A program made the translations under genes and the position numbers. 33,292 nt of DNA. It comes from Bacteroidetes bacterium 4572_112 (lineage in GTDB: Bacteria; Bacteroidota; Bacteroidia; Bacteroidales; UBA1556). The stretch spans positions 1 through 33,292 of the forward strand of contig NIUZ01000006.1 of NCBI GenBank assembly GCA_002254285.1, in the 5' to 3' direction. Below, in pieces: positions 1 through 7,751 of this stretch. Each line of letters starts with the position of its first letter. Position 1 is the first letter of the stretch. The notes beneath the pieces are model-generated. The model made no database searches. It was not told the origin of the DNA and was given only the letters and a program-made list of their open reading frames with translations.

Positions 1-104
1 CAAAAATTATTTGCATAGCCGTAGCTATGGAAATAATTTTTAACGCAGTAATAGGGAAATATAAACGATTTATATGGCGTGTTTTGGTATTAATTTGGTA
101 TTAC
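1..104 (-). repeat. interspersed repeat copy with terminal hairpin
   Basis: Bases 2-12 pair with 31-41 and bases 14-19 pair with 24-29, giving a long hairpin with a CGTA loop. The adjoining part (about 61-104), read on the minus strand, resembles 4625-4685 read on the plus strand: both carry ATACCAA, then CAAAA, then ACGC, then an A/T-rich tract ending in CCTATTA. This suggests two diverged copies of one dispersed element. The 3' end of the small membrane-protein gene on the minus strand runs into it. The left boundary is outside or at the window edge. Confidence 0.5.
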
Positions 105-434
105 AGCTTTAATGGAGTAAATAAGCAGTAGACTTACTGATATGGCTATAAATACTACTCCAATAATTAATAAAGATTTTTGCAACACAAAAGACTCTAT
201 TAAACTTGTTGTTATACCCGAAAGCAGAAAGAATAATATTCCTAAATATTGAAATGCTATGGATATACTTAATGTTTTCAGCTGAGTAAGTTTTGCGCTT
301 ATAATATCATTATCTGCTTTATAAACATTAATAAGCTCTGTTATTTCCCTATTAAGCTCAAGCATAATATTTGATGTTGAGGTTATAATCAGCCCAATAC
401 CTGGGATAATTGTAATTGGTATATACCATTCCAT
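90..434 (-). CDS. small membrane protein, DUF2721-like
   Basis: A 114-residue protein starting at ATG 434-432 and ending at TAA 92-90. Three hydrophobic segments are visible: residues about 4-24, 55-78 and 87-108, separated by a charged stretch (residues about 27-50) holding the ELNREITEL segment. Size and layout recall the DUF2721 family of small multipass membrane proteins, whose function is not known to me. The gene begins 21 bases after the last codon of the decayed sulfurtransferase gene, so it may once have been cotranscribed with it. Its stop lies inside a dispersed repeat, which could have replaced the original C-terminus. Family assignment is tentative; that it is a membrane protein is fairly clear. 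Confidence 0.55.
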   Translation of the reverse strand: MEWYIPITIIPGIGLIITSTSNIMLELNREITELINVYKADNDIISAKLTQLKTLSISIAFQYLGILFFLLSGITTSLIESFVLQKSLLIIGVVFIAISVSLLLIYSIKAVIPN

Positions 435-455
435 TTTTTTTGTGTTTTAAGGGAT

Positions 456-1505
456 TTATTTTGGGACACCAGTTTCGAAAGGATTATTAGCATCATTGCT
501 CCCGGAATCCTACCTTTTTTCTCAATATAATTATAACCACTTACTTCACCAATATACTCGGGCCAGCTGCGCACACATACTATATCTGCAGTTTCAGATT
601 TTATCATTTCTTTAGCTTGGTCTATGTCAACAATAATCTCTGGACGACCAGGGATTTGAACTCCAAAATCACTTAGGGGCTTCTTTTCTACATCGTCAAT
701 ACTTATCTAGTAATCAGCATCTTTCCGCGCTTGGAAACCACCATTTAATATCCTAACATCCTTAACACCTGCATAAAGCATAATCATTGCATTGCGAATT
801 GCTCCAATATGCCCAGCAGCACTTCCTGGGAAAATCGTCATCATTATTTGGTGTCATAAATTTGCCATAAAGCACCACAGTTGTATCAGCAGTAATACCA
901 TGTTTTTAAAGAGCCAATTTGAGCTCTTCAGGCGAGCGTCTATTCCATGTTTCTGGAGCTTAAAGAGCTAGAGTGTCCATATCTATTGCCCTAGGAATAT
1001 GCCCCGAAAGGTAGGTTTCTCTATTTCGATAATGAGAGTGGCAAATAACATATTTGTCGTTATTGTATTCTGCAGGGCTACCTCCAGAAATAAGTTCTTT
1101 TACCCAATGTGCTGATACCAAATTCTTATATCTTGCCAAATTTTCCATTGGCAAATCTTTGTTAGTGGCTCATTCTTCAATAAAGTATTTATAGATAGAA
1201 ACATTTGAATAACCAGCTTTTATAAAGTAATTTGCTAGTTTTAGACTCTCATTTTCAGAATAAGAATATATTACGATATTGTGCTTTGGTAGAATTTGTT
1301 TTGAACGGACAACCTCAATCCAATCCATATAGTTTGTCCATTTTAGAGGAAGGGTTTTTGCGCCTTTAATATGGCCACCTCTTTGTTCGTTGGCGCATTT
1401 CCAACCATTATATGAGTCACTATTTCGTGCATCAATAATAATAGGATTATTATCTTTTATGGCGTTCAATACTTCATCTGTTGATATTTCTTTTATGTTT
1501 GTCAT
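456..1505 (-). pseudogene. degraded three-domain rhodanese-type sulfurtransferase (YnjE-like)
   Basis: Read from ATG 1505-1503, the minus strand encodes a rhodanese-like first domain (IIIDARNSDSYNGW, GGHIKGAKTLPL) but then meets TGA at 1172-1170. The same frame continues with LPMENLARY and VSAHWVKELI, typical of a second domain, through TAA at 962-960 and TAA at 908-906. A one-base frameshift lies near 826-832; the shifted frame continues with a GHIGAIRNAM segment and a TAG at 709-707, then the start of a third domain (SWPEYIGEVSGYNY, GRIPGA). At about 495-505 the reading jumps frame to ANNPFETGVPK and a stop at 458-456, which looks like an authentic C-terminus, so the catalytic cysteine loop of domain 3 appears deleted. 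Intact relatives carry three rhodanese domains and transfer sulfane sulfur from thiosulfate or a cysteine persulfide. This copy cannot make a functional protein. Confidence 0.82.
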
Positions 1506-1508
1506 ATT

Positions 1509-1553
1509 GATAATCACCAATTAATTTTCTTGTAAAATTAATTGGTGATTATA
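1509..1553. repeat. perfect 20-bp inverted repeat (hairpin)
   Basis: Bases 1509-1528 are the exact reverse complement of 1534-1553, with a 5-base loop CTTGT at 1529-1533. It sits directly upstream of the sulfurtransferase pseudogene start. It lacks a clear adjacent T-run, so it is not an obvious intrinsic terminator; it may be a small palindromic repeat or an insertion remnant. Confidence 0.75.
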
Positions 1554-1860
1554 TACTTTAGTCGTTTAAGGAAGGGAATCCTTACAGATTTTGATAAAAT
1601 AACTCCATAAAGATAGTGCTAATATGCAACCAAAAGGTAGTATTTCTTATCTTAATACAGTATTACATAGTTTTTTAAGATAAATTTGAACAATTACGAA
1701 AGTTTTTGTGAAAAATAGAGTCATAATATAATATTGTTATTAGAATAAACACTTTCCAAAGGGTAGGTTCTGTCACTTATTTAATAGCGATTATATATAA
1801 AAGTATTTTACTACTTTTATGCAATCACTAATACATACATTAATACATAAAATTATTAGC
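1554..1860. other. intergenic region upstream of the PqqD cassette
   Basis: About 300 AT-rich bases between the hairpin and the chosen PqqD start. I see no gene, no RNA gene and no convincing TAnnTTTG box, although the promoter of the three-gene cassette presumably lies here. Bases 1819-1860 could extend the PqqD reading frame by 14 residues. Confidence 0.4.
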
Positions 1861-2112
1861 ATGCAAATCAACAAAAACATAGCCATTAGCGATAGTGGTT
1901 TTCTTTTCAATCCTGCCACAGGCGAATCGTACAGCCTAAATACTACAGGCACAGAGTTGCTAAATCTTATTAAAGAGGGAAAGACTCTTGATGAGATTAC
2001 TTCAATATTTATTGAAAAATATGATACCGATAAGATTACTGTAGAAAAAGATTATCAGGATTTTACGGAAGTGATAATGCAGTATAATTTATCTGAATCA
2101 GACGCAAAATAA
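1861..2112 (+). CDS. PqqD-like protein
   Basis: An 83-residue protein when started at ATG 1861 (an upstream ATG at 1819 would add 14 residues lacking family features). It matches the PqqD fold pattern: a short strand followed by FNPATGESYSLNTTGTELL (residues about 16-34), a KEGKTLDEI turn, and a helical IEKYDTD..VEKDYQDF tail. PqqD domains usually bind a precursor peptide and present it to a radical-SAM or other modifying enzyme. Here the next genes are an ATP-grasp ligase (2 bases downstream) and a PLP decarboxylase, with no radical-SAM gene and no obvious precursor peptide in the window. Its partner is therefore unknown; a carrier or recognition role for the two enzymes is inference. Confidence 0.75.
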   Translation: MQINKNIAISDSGFLFNPATGESYSLNTTGTELLNLIKEGKTLDEITSIFIEKYDTDKITVEKDYQDFTEVIMQYNLSESDAK

Positions 2113-2114
2113 TT

Positions 2115-3158
2115 ATGGATAAAACATATACTATAGCCCTTAGTGGGTTAAATGCAATTGATAATCCTGGTCCTGGTGTTGCTGTGGCTCGTGGTTTGAA
2201 AGAGGCAAAGAGTTTTAAAGCAAGACTTATTGGCTTGAGTTATGAAAGTCTTGAACCGGGTGTTTATATGCGCGATTTATTCGACAAAATATATCAAATT
2301 CCTTACCCAGCAGCGGGAACAGAGGTTCTAAAAGCTCGTATTAATTATATTAATGAAAAAGAGAATTTAGATATTATTATCCCAAATTTTGATGCCGAGC
2401 TACATTCATTTATGAAGCTAGAAAAGGAATTAAAATCCATGGGAATTAATACATTTCTTCCTACTTTCGACCAGTTTGAGGAGCGTCATAAAGTAAATCT
2501 TCCAGAATTTGGTAAGAAATACGATATTTTAGTTCCTGGCTCAAAAGCAATTTACGATGCCTCAGAATTATATCATCTTGGTGATGATTTTGTGTTTCCA
2601 TATCTTATAAAAGGCAAATTTTACGATGCTCATATTGCATATAATGTGGAGCAGGCAAATAATTTTTTCAATAAGGTGAATGCTAAATGGGGTATGCCTA
2701 TAGTTGTTCAGAAATTTGTAAAAGGCGATGAATATAATGTTACTGGCCTTGGTGATGGGCATGGAAATACTATTGCAGCTGTAGCAATGCGCAAGCAGTA
2801 TATTACTGATAAGGGTAAGGCTTGGGGTGGAATTTCCATTGATAATAAGGAGATGATAAAGCTTACAAAACACTTTATTAGCCAAACAAAATGGCGAGGA
2901 GGTTTTGAGCTAGAGCTTATTAAATCTGCTGATGGCAAATTTCATCTTCTGGAAATAAACCCTCGTATGCCTGCATGGATATACCTTGCTGTAGGCGTAG
3001 GACAGAATATTCCCGAAGCATTGGCAAATCTTGCTATGGGTAATGAGGTTGAGCCTTTTACGAAATATGATATCGGCAAAATGTTTATAAGATATGCTTA
3101 CGATATGATAGTAAATCTTGAGGATTTTGAAAAAATAAGCTCAGAAGGCGAGCTGTAA
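2115..3158 (+). CDS. ATP-grasp domain ligase
   Basis: A 347-residue protein with an N-terminal Rossmann-like pre-ATP-grasp part (residues 1-125, including IALSGLNAIDNPGPGVAVA) and a C-terminal ATP-grasp part. Candidate ATP-binding residues include Lys166 in FPYLIKGKFYDA and the QKFVKGDEYNV stretch (199-209); the metal-binding end is clear as FELEL (264-268) and LLEINPRMPAW (278-288), with Glu280, Asn282 and Arg284. Such enzymes activate a carboxylate as acyl phosphate and join it to an amine. The gene starts 2 bases after the PqqD-like gene and is followed closely by the decarboxylase, so all three are very likely one transcript. The substrate cannot be told; it is not a recognisable purine, D-Ala-D-Ala or carbamoyl-phosphate enzyme. 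Confidence 0.8.
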   Translation: MDKTYTIALSGLNAIDNPGPGVAVARGLKEAKSFKARLIGLSYESLEPGVYMRDLFDKIYQIPYPAAGTEVLKARINYINEKENLDIIIPNFDAELHSFMKLEKELKSMGINTFLPTFDQFEERHKVNLPEFGKKYDILVPGSKAIYDASELYHLGDDFVFPYLIKGKFYDAHIAYNVEQANNFFNKVNAKWGMPIVVQKFVKGDEYNVTGLGDGHGNTIAAVAMRKQYITDKGKAWGGISIDNKEMIKLTKHFISQTKWRGGFELELIKSADGKFHLLEINPRMPAWIYLAVGVGQNIPEALANLAMGNEVEPFTKYDIGKMFIRYAYDMIVNLEDFEKISSEGEL

Positions 3159-3188
3159 TTAAAAGTGAACAATACAAAACTGAATATA

Positions 3189-4547
3189 ATGACAAAAATA
3201 AAATACGAAAGACCAATAATTAAGAAATTAGAGAATTCAATGCCTAATAAATTTGGTACGCGTACCGAATTTCAGCCAATGACTCATATTGATGGAGCTT
3301 CGGTTAAGGAGATGATTGCTAATCATGGTTCTCCATTATTTGTAATTTCTGAAGCTACCATTCGTAAGACATATCGTACTGCTAAGCGAGCCTTTACTAC
3401 TCGCTATCCTAAGGTGCAATTTGCTTGGAGTTATAAAACTAATTACCTAAACGCGGTATGTAACACATTCCATCAAGAGGGATCGTGGGCAGAGGTGGTT
3501 TCTGGTTTTGAGTACGAAAAAGCCATGAGAAACGGTGTTGATGGACGACATATAATTTTTAATGGTCCTGACAAAACCGAGGCAGACTTACTTAAAGCAA
3601 TAGAAAATAAATCATTAATTCATATCGATCATTTGGATGAGTATTATATGATTACAAAAATTGCTGAGGAAACAAAACTTCGCCCTCAGGTGGCAATTCG
3701 TGTGAATATGGATACAGGAATTTATCCTATGTGGGATCGTTTTGGATTTAATTATGAGAATGGCCAAGCTTGGGATGTTCTTAATAAAATAATGATGGGC
3801 AAAAAGATGGATCTTATAGGTTTACATTCTCATATTGGTACATATATGATGAAAGCTGAACCCTATGGTATAGCGGCTTCAAAGCTTGCAGACCTTGCTG
3901 TTGGCCTACGTCAGAAATACGATCATTATGTAAAATATATTGACCTTGGTGGTGGATTTGCTTCCAAAAACACTCTTAAAGGAGCGTTCCTTCCTGCCGA
4001 AGATACTAACCCTACTTTTGATGATTATGCTGAGGCAATTACTTCTGCATTATTGAATAGTAATATTAATCCTGAGCATTTACCGACTTTGATTTTAGAA
4101 ACTGGCCGTGCACTAATTGATGATGCGGGCTCTCTTTTGGGAACCGTAATTACAAATAAGCGCAATAGCGTGGGTGCAAGAAATACTGTTTTAGATATTG
4201 GTGTGAATATATTATTTACCAGCTTCTGGTACGATCATAAAATTACTCCTGCACAAGAATTTTCGCATCATGTGGAGGACACAAAAATATATGGTCCTCT
4301 ATGTATGAATATTGATGTTATTCGTGAAAATGTGAGCTTACCTCCTTTAAATGCTGGCGATAATATTGTAATGCATCGTGTTGGAGCTTATAATATGACT
4401 CAGTGGATGCAGTTTATTACTCTTCGCCCTGCTGTGGTTATGATTAGTGAAACTGGTGATGTGAATGTTATTCGTGATAGTGAGAAAATAGAGAATATTA
4501 CCGATTACGAAAGTGTTCCTAAACATCTTAAGAGTTTTGAGTTATAA
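3189..4547 (+). CDS. fold-type III PLP-dependent decarboxylase, LysA/ODC-like
   Basis: With start ATG 3189 the protein has 452 residues (a GTG at 3165 would add eight). The alanine-racemase-type barrel is shown by the PLP lysine Lys83 in AWSYKTN, LHSHIG (212-217), DLGGGF (252-257) and ETGR (304-307, where relatives usually have EPGR). The C-terminal beta domain has GPLC with Cys372, the usual proton donor, and GAYN at 399-402. The residue after the cysteine, normally Asp or Glu contacting the distal group of the substrate, is Met here (CMNID instead of CESGD). Members decarboxylate diaminopimelate, ornithine/arginine or carboxynorspermidine; this changed pocket argues against ordinary lysine synthesis. 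It follows the ATP-grasp gene by 30 bases and ends before a strong terminator, closing the cassette. Confidence 0.8.
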   Translation: MTKIKYERPIIKKLENSMPNKFGTRTEFQPMTHIDGASVKEMIANHGSPLFVISEATIRKTYRTAKRAFTTRYPKVQFAWSYKTNYLNAVCNTFHQEGSWAEVVSGFEYEKAMRNGVDGRHIIFNGPDKTEADLLKAIENKSLIHIDHLDEYYMITKIAEETKLRPQVAIRVNMDTGIYPMWDRFGFNYENGQAWDVLNKIMMGKKMDLIGLHSHIGTYMMKAEPYGIAASKLADLAVGLRQKYDHYVKYIDLGGGFASKNTLKGAFLPAEDTNPTFDDYAEAITSALLNSNINPEHLPTLILETGRALIDDAGSLLGTVITNKRNSVGARNTVLDIGVNILFTSFWYDHKITPAQEFSHHVEDTKIYGPLCMNIDVIRENVSLPPLNAGDNIVMHRVGAYNMTQWMQFITLRPAVVMISETGDVNVIRDSEKIENITDYESVPKHLKSFEL

Positions 4548-4572
4548 GGTTTCCTTAAAAAACTTATTTATT

Positions 4573-4613
4573 AAATCCACAATTTGATTTTATTCATATT
4601 GTGGATTTTTTTT
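4573..4613 (+). terminator. rho-independent terminator of the PqqD cassette
   Basis: AAATCCACAAT at 4573-4583 pairs with ATTGTGGATTT at 4598-4608, followed by a run of T to about 4613. It lies 25 bases after the decarboxylase stop. Confidence 0.85.
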
Positions 4614-4615
4614 GT

Positions 4616-5184
4616 CTAAAAATGTGGTATTATACCAATTTGGTATCAAAATACGCTATAAATAAATTGGAATATATTTTCCTATTAGAAGGCAAAAAAG
4701 AACTTTGCTTTTTTTAGTATTTTTTTTCTTCAACTTTTTTGGCGCAAAAAAGTAGCAAAAAAACACCCGCTGTGGAAAAATTTACTAAAAACAGAGGTGC
4801 AAAATCTAAAACATATAACTCCTCCTTATAGGCATTCTGCGAATGCCTAACGTTCGTCAAACAGGATATGTTTTTTAACGATTTTGCACTTCAGTTTTCT
4901 TAACGTAATTTTTCCAATGCGGAAGCCAGATTCTAAACGAATCTGTTTTGCCATCGCAGTTTTTAGCTCGTTCTTATTTTTGTAGTGAGTTTGTGGTGGT
5001 TTTTCTTTATTTGCATAAAGTGATACCCTCCATCTGTTGTTGTGCCTTTCAATAGTTAGCGGAACGCAAAGCAATAAGGTAGTGGAGCGTAATAAGATAT
5101 GGTGAATAGCTATGATACTTCTATTACTTAATGTTTGAATTGTTATGTTTATGAATAGTCTGTTTACCTAAAATGTGGTATTAG
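4616..5184. repeat. repeat-rich gene-free region bounded by direct repeats
   Basis: CTAAAAATGTGGTATTA at 4616-4632 and CCTAAAATGTGGTATTA at 5168-5184 are near-identical direct repeats. Between them lie a diverged copy of the dispersed element seen at the window start (about 4625-4685), poly-T stretches, and a long palindrome. A 75-codon minus-strand frame at 4847-5074 is present, but half of it lies inside the palindrome and it resembles no family I know. The region could be one or more small non-autonomous elements. Confidence 0.45.
4767..4922. repeat. long imperfect palindrome, folded element of about 156 bp
   Basis: Four nested pairings share one axis: CCGC 4767-4770 with GCGG 4919-4922; GGAAAAATT 4774-4782 with AATTTTTCC 4907-4915; GTGCAAAATC 4797-4806 with GATTTTGCAC 4880-4889; AAAACATAT 4808-4816 with ATATGTTTT 4866-4874. 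Near the centre is a hairpin of 9 bp with loop TGC (4829-4837 with 4841-4849). It could be a MITE-like element or encode a structured RNA. Confidence 0.65.
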
Positions 5185-5326
5185 TACGCGAAGGCTTCGC
5201 TTCAAGAGAAGGCTTCGCTTATGGTTTGGAAAGAACTTTGTGGGGTTTTATCATTCTTCTTTTTTTGGCTATTCTGGCACTTCATATATGCTTTACGAAA
5301 GATATCAAAATAGTTATTTAATTTTC
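5185..5326. other. gene-free stretch with a 13-bp direct repeat
   Basis: GAAGGCTTCGCTT occurs at 5190-5202 and again at 5208-5220; each holds the dyad GAAG-G-CTTC. No gene is seen before the phosphate transporter promoter. Confidence 0.4.
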
Positions 5327-5334
5327 TACATTTG
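5327..5334 (+). promoter_or_regulatory. -7 box for the phosphate transporter
   Basis: TACATTTG matches TAnnTTTG and lies 29 bases before the ATG. No good -33 TTTG is present at the expected spacing. Confidence 0.45.
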
Positions 5335-5363
5335 CCCTTTAATATGGTTAATAAATTTATTCT

Positions 5364-6317
5364 ATGGAAAGCATATATTTAATTTTAATAGTAATACTAT
5401 TTGCTCTTGCAATTTCTGATATAGTAGTTGGGGTTAGTAATGATGCTGTGAATTTTCTTAACTCAGCAATTGGCTCAAAAGTAGCTCCTTTCAAAGTCAT
5501 TATGGCAATAGCTGCCGTAGGTATTTTTGTTGGCGCAACTTATTCCACAGGAATGATGGAAGTAGCAAGGAAAGGTATTTTTCATCCTGAATTATTTAAT
5601 TTTCAGGAGATTATGTTTCTGTTCTTGGCAGTAATGATTACGAATATAATATTGTTAGATGTTTTTAATTCTTTCGGGATGCCAACATCAACTACTGTAT
5701 CAATAGTATTTGGATTATTAGGTTCTGCTGTTGCAATTGCTTGGTATAGAATTCATACTGATGCCAGTGCAAATCCAGAATTAATGAATTATATTAATTC
5801 GGCTAAGGCATTGCAAATTATTTCAGGGATATTGCTTTCGGTTATAGTTGCATTTTCTGTGGGTGCAATAGTCCAATGGTTTTCGCGACTTCTATTTTCT
5901 TTTAACTACGCCAAAAGGTTTAAGTATTTTGGCTCAATATGGGGAGGAATAGCTATTACTTCTATTACCTATTTTATACTAATAAAAGGATTAAAAGGCT
6001 CTCCTTATGCCTCACATATAATGGAAGATGGTACTCAGTTAATGGATTGGGCACAGTCGCATAGCTTGCAAATTATAGGAGTAAGTTTAATAATTTGGAC
6101 TATTATATTGCAAATAATGCAATGGTTAAAACTAAGCATCCTTAAATTTATTGTTCTTATAGGAACATTTGCTTTAGCGTTAGCTTTTGCAGGTAACGAT
6201 CTTGTTAACTTTATTGGCGTACCACTGGCTGGCTATAATGCTTACGAATATTGGATACATTCTGGAACAGCGGCAGATCAATTTATGAAGCTGTTGTTAA
6301 AACATCACTTGACTTAA
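5364..6317 (+). pseudogene. PiT-family phosphate transporter, 5' part (disrupted)
   Basis: The first about 308 codons encode the N-terminal half of an inorganic phosphate transporter of the PiT family. The repeat signature GVSNDAVNFLNSAIGS (residues about 23-38) and the second signature AGNDLVNFIGVPLAGYNAYE (about 275-294) are both present, with hydrophobic segments between. At about 6285-6290 the sequence leaves the family pattern, continues as KLLLKHHLT and stops at 6315-6317. The family normally continues with a further membrane segment here, so an internal deletion of roughly 90 bases, not a multiple of three, is inferred. PiT proteins import phosphate with Na+ or H+. A truncated five-to-seven-helix product is unlikely to work. 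Confidence 0.8.
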
Positions 6318-7522
6318 GCCGTCAGGATGAAGGAGATGAGAGATTTGGGTCTTCTATTATGGCAAGAAATATTGTTAGAGGTTCTAGAAAAACAGCCATG
6401 GCTATTGATAATATCATGCCCTCTGGAATGAAATTAGCAATCAATAGGCAATTTGATTTACAGGAATACAAAAAGAGTATTTCTAATGATGCAAATCCTC
6501 CTGCATTTGATATGATAAGAGCTTCGGTAAACCTTGTTGTAGCAAGTATTCTTATTGCAATAGGAACTTCATTAAAGCTTCCTCTTTCCACAACTTACGT
6601 TACCTTTATGGTTGCCATGGGAACTTCTTTATCTGATAAAGCTTGGAATAGAGAGAGTGCTGTTTTTAGAATTACGGGTGTTATTTCCGTAATCGGTGGA
6701 TGGTTCTTTACTGCATTTTCAGCCTTTTTAAGTGCTTTTATTGTTGCTGTATTATTTAGCTATGGTTCATTTTATGTAGTTTTTATAATGACAGCCATTG
6801 CAGCATACTCTTTAATTAAAACGAACTTCTTTAATAAGAAGCTTGATGAAAGCTCTGAAGAAGAATGCATTGAAGATATTGCTGACGACAATGTTTTAAT
6901 TAAAAGCACTAGCAATGTTGTAAAAACATTATCAAATATTAATAATATTTACGACAACATTATCAAAGGTTTAGAGAATGAAGACAGAGCTTTGCTGAAA
7001 AGTGTTAAAGCAGAAGTTAAAGAGATGAATAAGCGCTCTAAATACCTTAAAGATACTGTTTATAAAACCATTAAAAAGCTTAATAAAGACTCTATTTCTA
7101 CAAGTCATTTCTATGTGCAAGTTCTTGATTACCTAAGAGAATCAACTCATTGCATGGAATATATGGCTAAACCAAGTTTTGCTCATGTTGATAACGATTT
7201 TTCAAGATTACACGATGTTCAATTTAAAGAGTTAAAATTAATTTCTAAGAAATTACGTGACTTTTACCAATTAATATTTGAAGTAATAGAGACTAAGGAT
7301 TATGCCAAAGTGCAAGATGTTATTACTATTCGTGAAAAGCTCATTAAAGAGATTGAATCTTATAGAAAGAAGCAAATAAAGCGTCTTAAACATGGTAAAG
7401 TGGGTAGTAAAAATAGTATGCTGTATTTAGGTTTATTGCACGAAACAAAGAATCTGCTATTGCATAGCGTTAATCTTATTAAAGCCCAAAGAGACTTTGA
7501 CGATTATAAAATAGAGGAATAG
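6251..7522 (+). pseudogene. PiT-family phosphate transporter, 3' part with PhoU-like tail
   Basis: From about 6287 the +1 frame (relative to the 5' part) resumes the transporter with AVVKTSLDLSRQDEG and FGSS. The genuine family sequence then runs on: helices around LVVASILIAIGTSLKLPLS, a TTYVTFMVAMGTSL segment, and two further hydrophobic stretches. The last about 200 residues are charged and helical, like the DUF47/PhoU-like domain fused to PiT proteins in Bacteroidetes. The nominal ATG at 6251 lies upstream of the junction in an unrelated frame, so this is not a separate gene by origin. Together both parts give about 720 codons, somewhat short of the intact length. A sequencing error alone would not explain the missing segment. 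Confidence 0.78.
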
Positions 7523-7659
7523 AACCATATTGTAATTATTAAAGTGCTAAATTATTAAATGCTGAATTACTATTACGTAATATATAAATCGGCATAACAC
7601 AGCTCATTAAATAATTACACCATTAAAGCATTGTATAATTCCCCTTAGTATTCCCCATA

Positions 7660-7701
7660 TTAAACATTTTGTTTTAAACATTTTGTTTTAAACATTTTGT
7701 T
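7660..7701 (+). repeat. three tandem 14-bp repeats, probable operator
   Basis: TTAAACATTTTGTT is repeated exactly three times (7660-7673, 7674-7687, 7688-7701). Each unit with its follower contains the dyad TTAAACA-TTT-TGTTTAA or a near version. The third unit covers the -33 box of the ATPase promoter, so binding here would affect transcription. Confidence 0.85.
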
Positions 7702-7726
7702 TAATAAGAAAAATGCACTATCTTTG
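7696..7726 (+). promoter_or_regulatory. Bacteroidetes-type promoter of the first ATPase gene
   Basis: TTTG at 7696-7699 (within the last tandem repeat) is followed after 19 bases by TATCTTTG at 7719-7726, an excellent fit to TTTG-N19-TAnnTTTG. The ATG is 25 bases after the -7 box. Confidence 0.8.
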
Positions 7727-7751
7727 AGTTTCATAATAAAAACGTAGAGAT

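Noticed and set aside
389-607. 72-codon minus-strand frame as an independent gene
   Set aside because: Its first half is domain 3 of the decayed sulfurtransferase; the rest is out-of-frame read-through into the start of the next gene.
1170-1172. Internal TGA as a recoded Trp or selenocysteine codon
   Set aside because: The same gene has two TAA, one TAG, a frameshift and a deletion, so simple decay explains it; other genes in the window use the standard code.
3189-4547. Plain lysA (diaminopimelate decarboxylase)
   Set aside because: The CESGD-type motif is altered and the gene is in a PqqD/ATP-grasp cassette rather than with lysine-pathway genes.
4847-5074. 75-codon minus-strand frame as a small gene
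   Set aside because: Its 3' part lies inside the long palindrome and its sequence matches no family I know; it is better explained by the repeat structure.
7660-7701. CRISPR array
   Set aside because: The repeats are contiguous 14-bp units without spacers, and no cas gene is near. The same holds for the array at 31416-31505.
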